Positions 34,469 through 43,745 of a stretch of 53,525 nucleotides of DNA are shown here, piece after piece; position 1 is the first letter of the stretch; each line of letters starts with the position of its first letter. This stretch comes from Flavobacteriaceae bacterium. GTDB taxonomy: Bacteria; Bacteroidota; Bacteroidia; UKL13-3. The stretch covers positions 1 to 53,525 of the forward strand of contig JANYDJ010000142.1 in NCBI GenBank assembly GCA_025363675.1, in the 5' to 3' direction. The notes beneath the pieces are model-generated. The model worked only from the letters and a program-made list of their open reading frames with translations, searched no databases and was not told the origin of the DNA. Position numbers and translations under genes: made by a program.

Positions 34469-35076
34469 TTAATTAATACTTCCAAATTTTTCTGATCGAA
34501 TATATATCCTTCCAATTTGTCTCCCACTTGCACAGGACCAACCCCTGCGGGCGTTCCTGTATATATAATATCACCTTTTTTTAACATGAAATATTTCGAC
34601 ATAAATGCTATCAGTTCATCTATTTTATATATCATATCAGCAGTATTTCCCAATTGCTTTTTCTCGCCATTTTTATATAATGAAAATTCTATTTTCTGTA
34701 AATCATCGAACTTGTCTTTACTCACAAAATCGCCTATGGCTGCACTCATATCAAAACCTTTGGCCAATTCCCAAGGCAATCCTTTTTTCTTCAAATCATT
34801 TTGCAAATCGCGTGCTGTAAAATCAATTCCGAGTGCTATTTCATCGTAATACGTGTGGGCAAATTGGGGCAATATATGTTTTCCGGTATTATTAATTTTT
34901 ATAATCAACTCCAACTCATAATGTATATCTTTTGAAAAATCGGGATAATAAAAATCATAGCCCGGGCGAAGGATTGCATTATCGGGTTTAATAAAAATAA
35001 CAGGATTTTCGGGAACTTCATTTTCAAGTTCCTTTATATGCTCGCTATAATTTCGGCCAACGCAGAGGATTTTCAT
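34465..35076 (-). CDS. Fumarylacetoacetate hydrolase-family protein
   Basis: The 203-residue protein is a minimal FAH-fold hydrolase. It has KILCVGRNYSEHIKEL at the N-terminus, IFIKPDNAI, a metal-binding Glu pair in HYELELIIKI (about 65), then GIDFTARDLQ, KGFDMSAAIGDF and the terminal GDIIYTGTPAGVGPV. These motifs are those of acylpyruvase and related C-C hydrolases (YcgM/FAHD1 type). The substrate could be an acylpyruvate or oxaloacetate; sequence alone does not decide. It overlaps the M23 gene by 4 bp (ATGA), a link with no obvious metabolic logic. Upstream there is an inverted heptamer-repeat element. Confidence 0.9.
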   Translation of the reverse strand: MKILCVGRNYSEHIKELENEVPENPVIFIKPDNAILRPGYDFYYPDFSKDIHYELELIIKINNTGKHILPQFAHTYYDEIALGIDFTARDLQNDLKKKGLPWELAKGFDMSAAIGDFVSKDKFDDLQKIEFSLYKNGEKKQLGNTADMIYKIDELIAFMSKYFMLKKGDIIYTGTPAGVGPVQVGDKLEGYIFDQKNLEVLIK

Positions 35077-35085
35077 GTTTTAGGG

Positions 35086-35155
35086 GTAAGGAATAAGGGA
35101 TAAGGAATAAGGACCATTCGGCGTCAGCCCCTTACTCCTTATTCCTTATCCCTAC
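35086..35155. repeat. Heptamer hairpin element with GCGTCAGC core (GGAATAA type)
   Basis: Tandem 7-bp units (GGAATAA, GGGATAA) on the left are complementary to TTCCTTA units on the right. The arms at 35097-35113 and 35137-35153 pair almost perfectly. Between them lies CCATTCGGCGTCAGC, identical to the spacer of the element at 49452-49466. It fills the gap between the FAH-family start and the pruA stop. Confidence 0.85.
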
Positions 35156-35159
35156 ATTG

Positions 35160-36788
35160 TTATTCTTCGCTAAAATTGGGATAGGTATAATCTGTAGGTG
35201 GTGTAAAAGTTTCTTTAAGGGTACGCATACTGCACCAACGAAGCAGATTTACTTTGGCTCCCGCTTTATCATTGGTTCCACTTGCACGGCCGCCACCAAA
35301 GGGTTGTTGGCCTACTACTGCACCTGTAGGTTTATCGTTTATATAAAAATTTCCAGCTGAGTGACGCAATATTTTTGTGGCTAATTCTATGGCATAACGA
35401 TCTTGTGATATTACAGCACCCGTTAGTGCATAAGGAGATGTTTGATCTAATATATGCAAAGTTTCTTCAAATTTTTCATCATCATATATATATATAGTTA
35501 ACACGGGGCCGAATATTTCTTCGCACATTGTAATTGAATTTGGGTTCTGTGTTAGTATAATAGTTGGCCTAATAAAATATCCTTTTGTTTTATCATAAGT
35601 ACCTCCTGCAATTACTTTCACATTGGGGTCTGCTTTGGCTTGATCGATATAGCTTGCAATTTTATCAAAAGCTTTTTCATCTATTACTGCATTTACAAAA
35701 TTGGTGAAATCTTCAACGGGCCCTACTTTTATATTGTTTACTTCGGTTACCAAATCGTTTTCTAGTTTTGCCCATAAGCTTTTGGGTAAATACACCCTGG
35801 ATGCTGCTGAACATTTTTGTCCTTGAAACTCGAAAGCACCACGAACAATGGCTGTTCGCACCACATCAGCATTTGCCGATGGGTGTGCTATTATATAATC
35901 TTTCCCGCCCGTTTCACCCACTATGCGTGGATAGCTTTTGTAGGTGGCTATATTCTCACCAATCTGTTTCCACACATTTTGAAATACACCTGTGGATCCT
36001 GTAAAATGTATCCCTGCAAAATCGGGATGTTTGAAAATAATATCTCCCGTTTCAGGACCGCTGGTATAAACTAAATTTATGACCCCTGCAGGTACGCCGG
36101 CTTCTATAAATATTTCCATCAAAACATTAGCAGCATATATCTGGGTGAAAGCAGGTTTCCACACCACTACATTACCCATCATAGCTGCTGATGCGGGCAA
36201 ATTACCTGCAATAGCGGTAAAATTAAAAGGTGTGAGGGCAAATACAAAACCTTCGAGTGGCCTGTATTCAATTCTGTTCCAAATTCCTTTCGATGAAATG
36301 GGTTGGTCATTATATATTTCGCTCATAAAAGCTACATTGAAACGAAGGAAATCTATCATCTCGCATGCTGCATCAATTTCGGCCTGAAAAGCATTTTTTG
36401 ACTGACCCAACATCGTAGCCGCATTTAGTTTATAGCGATAGGGGCCAGCTAATAATTCAGCAGCTTTTAAAAATATAGCAGCCCGCTGTTCCCAGGGCAT
36501 ATTTTCCCAGTCGGCTTTGGCAGCAAGTGCGGCATCGATTGCTTGTTGCACATGTGTTGCATTTCCACGGTGAAAATGTCCCAGTTTATGGTGCCTATCA
36601 TGCGGCGGATTTAGATCTGTTGTATTTCCCGTTCGCACTTCCTGGCCATTAATATACATGGGTATGTCCAAAGTTTTTGATCGGGCTTCTACCAATGCAG
36701 CTTTTAATAATTTTCGTTCAGTGGTACCTGGAGCATAAGGATAAATTGGCTCATTTATGGGTGCTGGGATTTTGAAAAAACCGTTCAT
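35160..36788 (-). CDS. pruA: L-glutamate gamma-semialdehyde dehydrogenase
   Basis: The 542-residue aldehyde dehydrogenase is of the single-domain P5C dehydrogenase type common in Bacteroidota. Motifs are NLVYTSGPETGD, the NAD site with FTGSTGVFQNVWK, the catalytic Glu in VGETGGKDYI (about 305), the nucleophilic Cys in FQGQKCSAASR (about 340), and QQPFGGGRASGTNDKAG near the C-terminus. It oxidises glutamate semialdehyde from proline breakdown to glutamate with NAD. No proline dehydrogenase gene is adjacent. The start at 36788 gives the usual N-terminus (NGFFKIPAPINEPIYPYAPG). A -7 element lies 24 bp upstream. Confidence 0.95.
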   Translation of the reverse strand: MNGFFKIPAPINEPIYPYAPGTTERKLLKAALVEARSKTLDIPMYINGQEVRTGNTTDLNPPHDRHHKLGHFHRGNATHVQQAIDAALAAKADWENMPWEQRAAIFLKAAELLAGPYRYKLNAATMLGQSKNAFQAEIDAACEMIDFLRFNVAFMSEIYNDQPISSKGIWNRIEYRPLEGFVFALTPFNFTAIAGNLPASAAMMGNVVVWKPAFTQIYAANVLMEIFIEAGVPAGVINLVYTSGPETGDIIFKHPDFAGIHFTGSTGVFQNVWKQIGENIATYKSYPRIVGETGGKDYIIAHPSANADVVRTAIVRGAFEFQGQKCSAASRVYLPKSLWAKLENDLVTEVNNIKVGPVEDFTNFVNAVIDEKAFDKIASYIDQAKADPNVKVIAGGTYDKTKGYFIRPTIILTQNPNSITMCEEIFGPVLTIYIYDDEKFEETLHILDQTSPYALTGAVISQDRYAIELATKILRHSAGNFYINDKPTGAVVGQQPFGGGRASGTNDKAGAKVNLLRWCSMRTLKETFTPPTDYTYPNFSEE

Positions 36789-36811
36789 TTTTTGATTATT
36801 TAATTTGGGTG

Positions 36812-36819
36812 CAAACCTA
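36812..36819 (-). promoter_or_regulatory. Candidate -7 element for pruA
   Basis: The minus strand reads TAGGTTTGC, a perfect TAnnTTTG match, 23 bp upstream of the start codon at 36788. Confidence 0.5.
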
Positions 36820-36929
36820 CAAAAACAAAGCCCTAAAAAAAATTACAAAACAAAGATATTTTTTTAGGTGAGTTTTGAATGAAATACCTTTAATTCGCAT
36901 CCCTTAAAAATCACTAATCACTTACTAAT

Positions 36930-39900
36930 ATGCTTAAAAAATCAAAAATGAAAATCCTAACTTCAGTATTTACACTGCTTGTTTTGCTTTCTAATTTCGC
37001 GGCGAAAGCCCAAACCTATTGCCAACCACAGTACACCAACGGTACACAGTTTGGAGTTTTTACAACCCTTGTGGCCATCGATTCTTTGTTTGACAGTACG
37101 GGGGCCTCGGGATCACCTTATTATACCTATAACCCAACCACCACCACTTCATTGTACATTGGCAATACCTACCTTATGCAAATGAGCCCGGGCACGCTAA
37201 ATATTTCCAACAGCATGTCAGTATGGATAGATTATAATGGAGATTCTGATTTTGTGGATGCCGGCGAAAAGTTGATTCAAATGAACAATATGCCGATTAA
37301 TACTACCCGCAGTTCGTTTTACCTAACCATACCCTGCGGTGCAAAGCTTGGCAAGACCCGATTGCGTGTTAGAAATATGTTTAACAATAACAATACAAAT
37401 ATGGCACCCTGTGCTACCTATGGGTATGGTGAAACACAAGATTATGATATTACTTTACTTGAAAATACTTTGCATGTAACCACTTCAACGGCCACCCAAA
37501 ATAATACTTATAATATTGGGAAAGGAACCAGCAATCAAGAATTACTTTGCTTGAAAATTTTTGTAGCAGGCTGCTCAGATACCGCTACCATGACCCAAAT
37601 TAATTTCAACTTAAATGGCACTACCGATACTGTTGATATTACTAATGCTTCGGTATATTATACTGGCAATACAAATCAATTTGGCACGGGCACTTCTTTT
37701 GGTTCGTTGTCATCTCCAGGTTCCTCTTTTTCAATAACTGGCAGCCAGAACTTGTTAAGAGATACCAACTATTTTTGGCTAGCGGTGGACATTGCTTCCA
37801 ATGCTACAGTGGGCAATATTATAGATGCGGAAGTGTTGACTTTTGTGGCCGACTCAATGCAAGATACCCCGACAATTAAAGCCCCCAATGGCAAACGTAT
37901 TATAGCAAACCCTATGAAATTTAAGGATTTGAATGCTACACAATATACAACCGGACAAGTGGGACTTGGTACCACTAATAATGAAATAATTGGTATTGAA
38001 ATAGACATGAGTAACAACGGTGCTCAAGTTCCCTTAACCAGTTTGGCTTTTCACACAGCTGGTTGTACCAATGCAGGCAACGATATAACCAAAGCCCGAT
38101 TATACTATACGGGAAACACTACTTACTTTGATTCAACCATTTATACATTTGGTTCCTCCATTAGCAACCCAAATGGCTCTATGGTATTTAACGGACAAGT
38201 ATATCTACAAACAGGTACCAATTATTTTTGGTTAACCTACGATGTGGCTGCTGCTGCAACACTGGGCGATTCATTAGATGCAGTATTGGATAGTGCTATC
38301 ATTAACGGTATTACCAAAACTGCAACCGTATCAGACCCTGTAGGAGAGAGATTTATTTTAAACAACTACTGCGTTCCGGTGCATCCAGCATGTGCAACCA
38401 GCTATATTGATGGTGTGATATTTGGTGATATATCAAACACCAAAAGTGGTTGTTCAAGTTTAAATGGCAATGGATATAATGATTACTCCCAATCGTCGTA
38501 CTTTACTACTGTGAACAAAGGAAATGTGTACGACCTCACGGTAGTTAACAGCAATGTAAATCAAACCTTTTCTTTCTGGGGCGATTGGAATCAAAATGGC
38601 AGTTTCGATGCAGGTGAGTGGACACAGGTACATACCGGCAATCAGTTAAATGCAAATGGAACTGCTACGAAAGCAATTACAATTCCTTGCAGTGCAACTA
38701 AAGGCTGGACCAAAATACGTCTTCGCTCACGCGGCGTTCCGGCTAACAATGGTTCGGGCGACGCTTGTACCCAATATGGATCAGGTGAGACGGAAGATTA
38801 TGTCATATACGTTACCGATTCGCAGGTATTCCAAAAAACTACAGTTACTGCCAGTACTGCAGATATTGCCGGTGGAGCAACTAACAATGTAATTGTGAAA
38901 ATAAAAATGATGGCTTCTAATTGTACAAGTACCCCGCAGGCCACTGACTTTTATTTAAAAACAACAGGTAGCACCAATGCCTCGTCAGATATTACCAATG
39001 CAAAAATGTGGTATACCGGTGCCGTTGATACTTTCAAAACCACTACCCAATTTGGCAGCACGCTAACCTCACCCAGTGGCTCAATGAATTTTTCAGGCAG
39101 CACCAATATGGCTGTAGGAATTAACTACTTTTGGTTGAGCTATGATATAGCTTCGGGTGCTACTAATGGTGACTATGTGGATGCCTTGTGCGACTCGTTT
39201 AAAGTTTCAGGAAAAATATATATCCCTGAAGTAACCGCCCCCTCAGGAAATAGAAAAATTGCAGCACTTATGACTTTTAAAGATGCTGTTGCCATGCATA
39301 AAGATACTACACCTGTAGTGGCTGGCTCAACGGGCAATCAAATATTGACGGTGGCAGTAGTAATGAACCAAGGAGCTTCGGTTAACCTTACCGATATGAC
39401 CTTTAACGCCACAGGAAGTACCAGTATAACAGGCGACATTGTAAATGCCAGACTATATACATCGGGCACTAGCAAAACTTTTAATATTGCGAGTATGACC
39501 AAAATTGGGAATACAATTACTGCCTTAAATTCCACATTCACTTTTAGTGGAACAGCAGCTCTTGTGCCCGATACCAATTGGTTTTGGTTGGTATATGATA
39601 TCAATGCAGCAGCCACCGGTAACAATGTTATTGATGCAGAATGTGTGAGTATGAAAATTAATGCCATTATGGATACACCGTCAGTAACCACACCTTCTGG
39701 CTCTCGTTCGGTATTGCTTACTTATTGCTTACCCCAGTTTCAAGGTGGATGCGGACAGCAATTTATACAAAGCGTATATTTTAATACCATTAAAAATGTG
39801 AACAGTGGATGCACCAGTGGTACCTCAAATCGTTTTACCAATTATCCGATCACCTCATATACAACCACAGTTTTAAAAGGCAACAAATATGAATTGAAAA

Positions 39901-41963
39901 TTAGCAGTTCTAATGCCGCACAAATTTTTGGAGCTTGGATTGACTTTAATCAAAACAGTACTTTTGATGCCAATGAATTTTATAATAGTGGCAATGCGAT
40001 TAATGCAAGTGCAAATGATTCATTTACCATATCAATTCCGTGCAATGCAAAATTAGGATATACACGTATTAGGGTTCGTTCACGCTCTAGTCAAGCTACA
40101 CTTACCAGTGGCGACCCTTGCACACAATTTGGTAGTGGCGAAGCTGAAGACTACACCATATTGATTGCTGATAATGAAAATACAGGTGCTTTAGGAAAAG
40201 ACAAGTTGTTATGTTCTAATTCTATCTTATCACTTAGCCCTGGTGGTGGATATTATAGTTATGATTGGAGTACCGGTGACACTACAAGCTCTATTGGAAT
40301 AATAACTCCGGGTACTTATTATGTAACATACAAAACAGGATCGGGCTGTGTGAACACTGACTCTATCAATATCGGCTCATCTACTATCAGCGTTTCTGTG
40401 GGTAATGATACTGCAATATGCAATGGCGGACCCGCTACTTTTGATGCAGGTGTCGGTTATGTTACCTATTTATGGAACACGGGCGATACCACTCGTAAAA
40501 TTACGGTTACCACTCCTGGTTTTTATTATGCTACGGTCACCAATTCCGATGGCTGTGCGGCTACAGATACTGTTGAGCTCATCAAAAAACAACCCGCTAA
40601 TTTCACTCTTGGTGCCGATCAAAATGTTTGCATTGGCTTTAGTACAACCCTCGATGCCGGTTCTGGATTGTTGGGTTATAAATGGAACACGGGCGATACC
40701 ACACAAAAAATTACGGTAAACCAAACAGGTACCTACTATGTGGCTGTTGTAGACAACGGAGGCTGTGCAGGTTTGGACAGCATTAATATAACTGTAGTAA
40801 AAGCAACTACAAATTTTGGAAGTGATATAACAACTTGCTTTGGAAACACGGTAACATTAGATGGAGGAAATAACAAATCATATAAATGGAATACAGGTGC
40901 TACCACACAAACAATAAGCTTAACAAATGTAGGTACAGGTGTATTTATAGTGGATGTGGTAAGTGCTGATGGATGTAAAGCTACAGACACAATTGGAGTA
41001 ACCATTAACCCATTGCCAACAGTAAGTTTGGGTGCCAATAAATATATATGTAATGGCGGGCCACTGGCTTTAGATGCAGGCAGCGGACAAGGTGCTTATA
41101 GCTGGAATACCGGTGCTACCACACAAATATATAATGCAACTGCGGCAGGAACATATCAGGTCATTGTTACTTCACCTCAAGGTTGTATAGATAGTAGTTC
41201 TATAACACTAACAGCCTCTTCAGTATCAGTAAATGCTGGACCAGACCGCACTTATTGCGTAGGAAGTGTAGATTCGTTTTTTGTAGCACAGGGATATGGA
41301 AGCTATTCTTGGAAAGATTTAAGCAATGGCGTGGTAATGAGTGTTGGAAATTATTTCACACCCGTTAAAACGGGCACTTATACTATTGCTGTATCCAATG
41401 CAAATGGTTGCACCGCAACTGATACAGTGATGGCTACAATTAATCCAGTACCCGATGCTACATTTACCTATGCTTGGATTAGCCAAGTGGTAAACTCCGT
41501 TAAGTTTACACCAACCAAATCAGGGCAGGGAGCTTATAAATGGGATTTTGGAGATGGTGGACAAAACGTTCAAGAGAGCCCTATCTATACCTATGCTACC
41601 TTTGGCACCTATAAGGCTACATTAACAGTTACCACTGCTGCAAATTGTGCTAAATCAACGGTGCAATCGTTATCAATAACTGGCGTATCGCAAACTGAAA
41701 CAAACTTGTTTGGTGCAAGCGTAATGCCCAATCCTTTTAATACACAAAGTATATTACAATACACATTGCCCAAAGGTGATTATATAACCGCAGCTATATA
41801 TGATATACAAGGGAACCTTGTTGAAACATTATATAATGGCAAACAAGAAAGTGGCAAACAGCAACTTACTATTGATGGCAGTAAATTAGCCGCGGGTTTA
41901 TACATAGTTCGCATTTCAGGATTAAATAGCAACTCTTTAATTAAGTTGACCAAAACAGAATAA
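36930..41963 (+). CDS. 1677-residue GEVED/Ig-like/PKD T9SS-secreted protein
   Basis: A signal peptide (ILTSVFTLLVLLSNFAAKAQ) precedes three GEVED-type domains (about residues 30-175, 485-635, 935-1085). Each has WxDxNxxxxFDAGE and ends in a G-GE-ED-Y motif (YGYGETQDYDI, YGSGETEDYVIYV, FGSGEAEDYTI). Between them are four beta-sandwich modules of about 125 residues with the pattern ITxAxxYYTGN...F...N.F.G...Y.LxxxxNYFWLxYD. From about 1085 to 1530 come tandem Ig-like units of about 70-75 residues with SWNTGDTT/WNTGATT loops, then one PKD domain (YKWDFGDGG). A type A T9SS sorting domain (MPNPFNTQSILQYTL ... GLYIVRISG) closes the chain. It is expected at the cell surface, probably adhesive. An alternative start at 36948 is possible. 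Confidence 0.88.
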   Translation: MLKKSKMKILTSVFTLLVLLSNFAAKAQTYCQPQYTNGTQFGVFTTLVAIDSLFDSTGASGSPYYTYNPTTTTSLYIGNTYLMQMSPGTLNISNSMSVWIDYNGDSDFVDAGEKLIQMNNMPINTTRSSFYLTIPCGAKLGKTRLRVRNMFNNNNTNMAPCATYGYGETQDYDITLLENTLHVTTSTATQNNTYNIGKGTSNQELLCLKIFVAGCSDTATMTQINFNLNGTTDTVDITNASVYYTGNTNQFGTGTSFGSLSSPGSSFSITGSQNLLRDTNYFWLAVDIASNATVGNIIDAEVLTFVADSMQDTPTIKAPNGKRIIANPMKFKDLNATQYTTGQVGLGTTNNEIIGIEIDMSNNGAQVPLTSLAFHTAGCTNAGNDITKARLYYTGNTTYFDSTIYTFGSSISNPNGSMVFNGQVYLQTGTNYFWLTYDVAAAATLGDSLDAVLDSAIINGITKTATVSDPVGERFILNNYCVPVHPACATSYIDGVIFGDISNTKSGCSSLNGNGYNDYSQSSYFTTVNKGNVYDLTVVNSNVNQTFSFWGDWNQNGSFDAGEWTQVHTGNQLNANGTATKAITIPCSATKGWTKIRLRSRGVPANNGSGDACTQYGSGETEDYVIYVTDSQVFQKTTVTASTADIAGGATNNVIVKIKMMASNCTSTPQATDFYLKTTGSTNASSDITNAKMWYTGAVDTFKTTTQFGSTLTSPSGSMNFSGSTNMAVGINYFWLSYDIASGATNGDYVDALCDSFKVSGKIYIPEVTAPSGNRKIAALMTFKDAVAMHKDTTPVVAGSTGNQILTVAVVMNQGASVNLTDMTFNATGSTSITGDIVNARLYTSGTSKTFNIASMTKIGNTITALNSTFTFSGTAALVPDTNWFWLVYDINAAATGNNVIDAECVSMKINAIMDTPSVTTPSGSRSVLLTYCLPQFQGGCGQQFIQSVYFNTIKNVNSGCTSGTSNRFTNYPITSYTTTVLKGNKYELKISSSNAAQIFGAWIDFNQNSTFDANEFYNSGNAINASANDSFTISIPCNAKLGYTRIRVRSRSSQATLTSGDPCTQFGSGEAEDYTILIADNENTGALGKDKLLCSNSILSLSPGGGYYSYDWSTGDTTSSIGIITPGTYYVTYKTGSGCVNTDSINIGSSTISVSVGNDTAICNGGPATFDAGVGYVTYLWNTGDTTRKITVTTPGFYYATVTNSDGCAATDTVELIKKQPANFTLGADQNVCIGFSTTLDAGSGLLGYKWNTGDTTQKITVNQTGTYYVAVVDNGGCAGLDSINITVVKATTNFGSDITTCFGNTVTLDGGNNKSYKWNTGATTQTISLTNVGTGVFIVDVVSADGCKATDTIGVTINPLPTVSLGANKYICNGGPLALDAGSGQGAYSWNTGATTQIYNATAAGTYQVIVTSPQGCIDSSSITLTASSVSVNAGPDRTYCVGSVDSFFVAQGYGSYSWKDLSNGVVMSVGNYFTPVKTGTYTIAVSNANGCTATDTVMATINPVPDATFTYAWISQVVNSVKFTPTKSGQGAYKWDFGDGGQNVQESPIYTYATFGTYKATLTVTTAANCAKSTVQSLSITGVSQTETNLFGASVMPNPFNTQSILQYTLPKGDYITAAIYDIQGNLVETLYNGKQESGKQQLTIDGSKLAAGLYIVRISGLNSNSLIKLTKTE

Positions 41964-41980
41964 GTAATTCTATTATAATA

Positions 41981-42017
41981 AAAAAGCCACTCCAAAAAAA
42001 ATGGGGTGGCTTTTTTT
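41981..42017 (+). terminator. Rho-independent terminator
   Basis: A 13-bp stem (AAAAAGCCACTCC / GGGGTGGCTTTTT, one T-G wobble) with a loop of A residues ends in a T run, 18 bp after the stop codon of the GEVED protein gene. Confidence 0.88.
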
Positions 42018-42076
42018 ATTATAGTCGCTTATTGCTGTATATAATTTATCTTCACATTACTTGCTTTGCAAGGATT

Positions 42077-42153
42077 TAGTGGTTAGTAATTAGTAATCAG
42101 TAATCAGTGGCTGACGCTTCATGGACTAACGACTAATTACTAACTACTAATTA
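42077..42153. repeat. Heptamer element with GCTGACGC core (TTAGTAA type), interrupted by an IS
   Basis: Units TTAGTAA, TTAGTAA, TCAGTAA and TCAGTGG lead into GCTGACGCTTCATGG (core at 42110-42117). Complementary units (GACTAAT, TACTAAC, TACTAAT) follow. The decayed IS begins at 42154 inside this right arm. Confidence 0.8.
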
Positions 42154-43465
42154 GTCGTTCCTTAAAAAGCCTGTCTTTTTCGGGCATATATATATTGTAA
42201 ACAAAAGTATAACAATTAAGTTAAAGCCCGCCCCTGCGAGCACGCAATTTATGAAATCACCCTGTATTCCTTTTAGATGGTTGCGTAACATCCTGTGGTC
42301 GAATTTCAGGTGCCCTATTATTGGCTCTATAGAGGCCCTTCTCCTAAACTTCGCTTTTACTTTTAGTATTTCTTGTTTGGTGGCACCCTTTGCCAATAGT
42401 TTGGGGATGCTTATTATAGTATCCGCTATTTTAGTTTTGCCCCTGTACCCTCTGTCGCATATAGCTTCCAGGGGTAGCTTCCCTGTTGTGTATAATACCT
42501 GTTGTAATGTTTGCTCGAGTGTGTTTACATCGTTCATGTTGGTTGCAAAAGTTGTTGCCGCAACCACAATTCCCGATTCTCTGGTTAGTGCTATAGAAGC
42601 CTTTACACCGAACTCGTATTTTTTGTGGTCTTTTCCTTTTGCGATGCAGTAAATATGAGGCTCGTGGAGTGAATATATTTTATTGGAATCAGCCCGTTTT
42701 TGTTTCAGTACTTTTTCAAACAATATAATACATTCCCACAGTTCCGACAATGCTTCTTGTGGTAGTTTTCTTTTGATTTCCTTTAGCAGCTTTCCTGCTT
42801 AGCCCTTAATCTTTTTTATAGCTTTTACCGCCAGTTTTCTTTTCTTTGGCTGGTTAATAAACCTCACTATCAAACGCTGCTGCTTTAGCAAAAACCTAAA
42901 ACTCTGGTGCAGTTTAATATCGTTTTTTTTAGCAATACGCCAACACCCCTTCATCACATCCTGATAAAGTTTTGCGTCCGTGGGGAAAGATGTATCTTTT
43001 TCCTGAACGGTTGTATCGATAATCACAGACTTCTCTTTTGCATCATCGCCATGTATTATAATACTTTGCTTTAATAAAAACGCTTCCCCTTCCTCGCCAA
43101 TCCGTTTTCTGAAATGTACAAGGTCGCTAGGGGTCGCACGGGGGCGTGTCTCTAAAATATTGTTCGCCGCAGAAGTACTACCAATATGGATTCTGCACCC
43201 AGTTGGGGGTAATGTCCTCATCTGATACGCTGAACATACTCTTGAGCAATAAAAGCCCGGCCATCGTCCGCGTGGGAACACTTGGTCTGCCGTTTATAGC
43301 ATAATATTTCCCAAACTCTTTTTCTATCTCGTCCCAATTTATCTGATGGCTCAAAGAAACAATGGGTAGTTTGGGTGAGACGATCTGTTCAAGGCGGACT
43401 TTAAACAAATCAATCTGTGGGACATGTACTATTTTTCCTTGCATTTTCCTCTGAATTTTTAGCAA
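42151..43465 (-). pseudogene. IS5-family transposase with two nonsense codons and a frameshift
   Basis: Three minus-strand ORFs join into one IS5-type DDE transposase. The N-terminal part has the NWDEIEKEFGKYYAINGRPS helix and TRTMAGLLLLKSMF. The middle has SDLVHFRKRIG and the first catalytic Asp in VIIDTTVQE. The C-terminal part has the second Asp in ICDRGYRGK and the Glu-containing segment IEPIIGHLKFDHRM. Reading straight through shows three lesions. A TAG codon at 43178-43180 stands where CAG (WQYF) is expected. One extra base near 43128-43131 occurs between a DP and an SDL motif. A TAA codon at 42799-42801 is in frame with the C-terminal ORF. The terminal stop TAA (42151-42153) lies outside the inverted repeat, in the flanking TAATTA. 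The copy cannot make a full transposase. Confidence 0.88.
42154..42169. repeat. Left terminal inverted repeat of the IS5-type element
   Basis: GTCGTTCCTTAAAAAG is a perfect inverted copy of 43537-43552. The last coding codons of the transposase lie within it. Confidence 0.9.
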
Positions 43466-43536
43466 ATGTCAAAAATTACAGGGGATTATTTATAATGTTT
43501 TTTCAACATATATAAGATTACTGCGGAGTTTGAATA

Positions 43537-43552
43537 CTTTTTAAGGAACGAC
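43537..43552. repeat. Right terminal inverted repeat of the IS5-type element
   Basis: CTTTTTAAGGAACGAC is the exact reverse complement of 42154-42169 and is followed by TAATTA. The 190 bp from here to the lipoprotein gene hold nothing recognised. Confidence 0.9.
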
Positions 43553-43745
43553 TAATTAAAAAAATAAGTGAACCTGGGAAATGGAAACCCGCTATCAAAA
43601 ACAAGGAACCTGTGCGATGCAAATATTTGCTGCCATTTAATTTCACCATTGCTAAATAATTTTTATAAGTGAATCTTATCCATTCAAAAGTTAGTAAATA
43701 AAACGAAAGTAATATATATTGTTGTTCATATATTACAATTAGATC

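Larger units (their letters stand above)
42154..43552 (-). mobile_element. Decayed IS5-type insertion sequence (1399 bp)
   Basis: Perfect 16-bp terminal inverted repeats (GTCGTTCCTTAAAAAG at 42154-42169 and its complement at 43537-43552) bound the element. TAATTA occurs immediately outside both ends. Because TAATTA is itself palindromic, the true target duplication may be only 2-4 bp of it. One transposase reading frame on the minus strand fills the element but is broken. The insertion lies in a heptamer repeat array. Confidence 0.88.

Noticed and set aside
42251-42652. 133-residue plus-strand ORF inside the IS
   Set aside because: It is antisense to the transposase C-terminal part, which has clear catalytic motifs.
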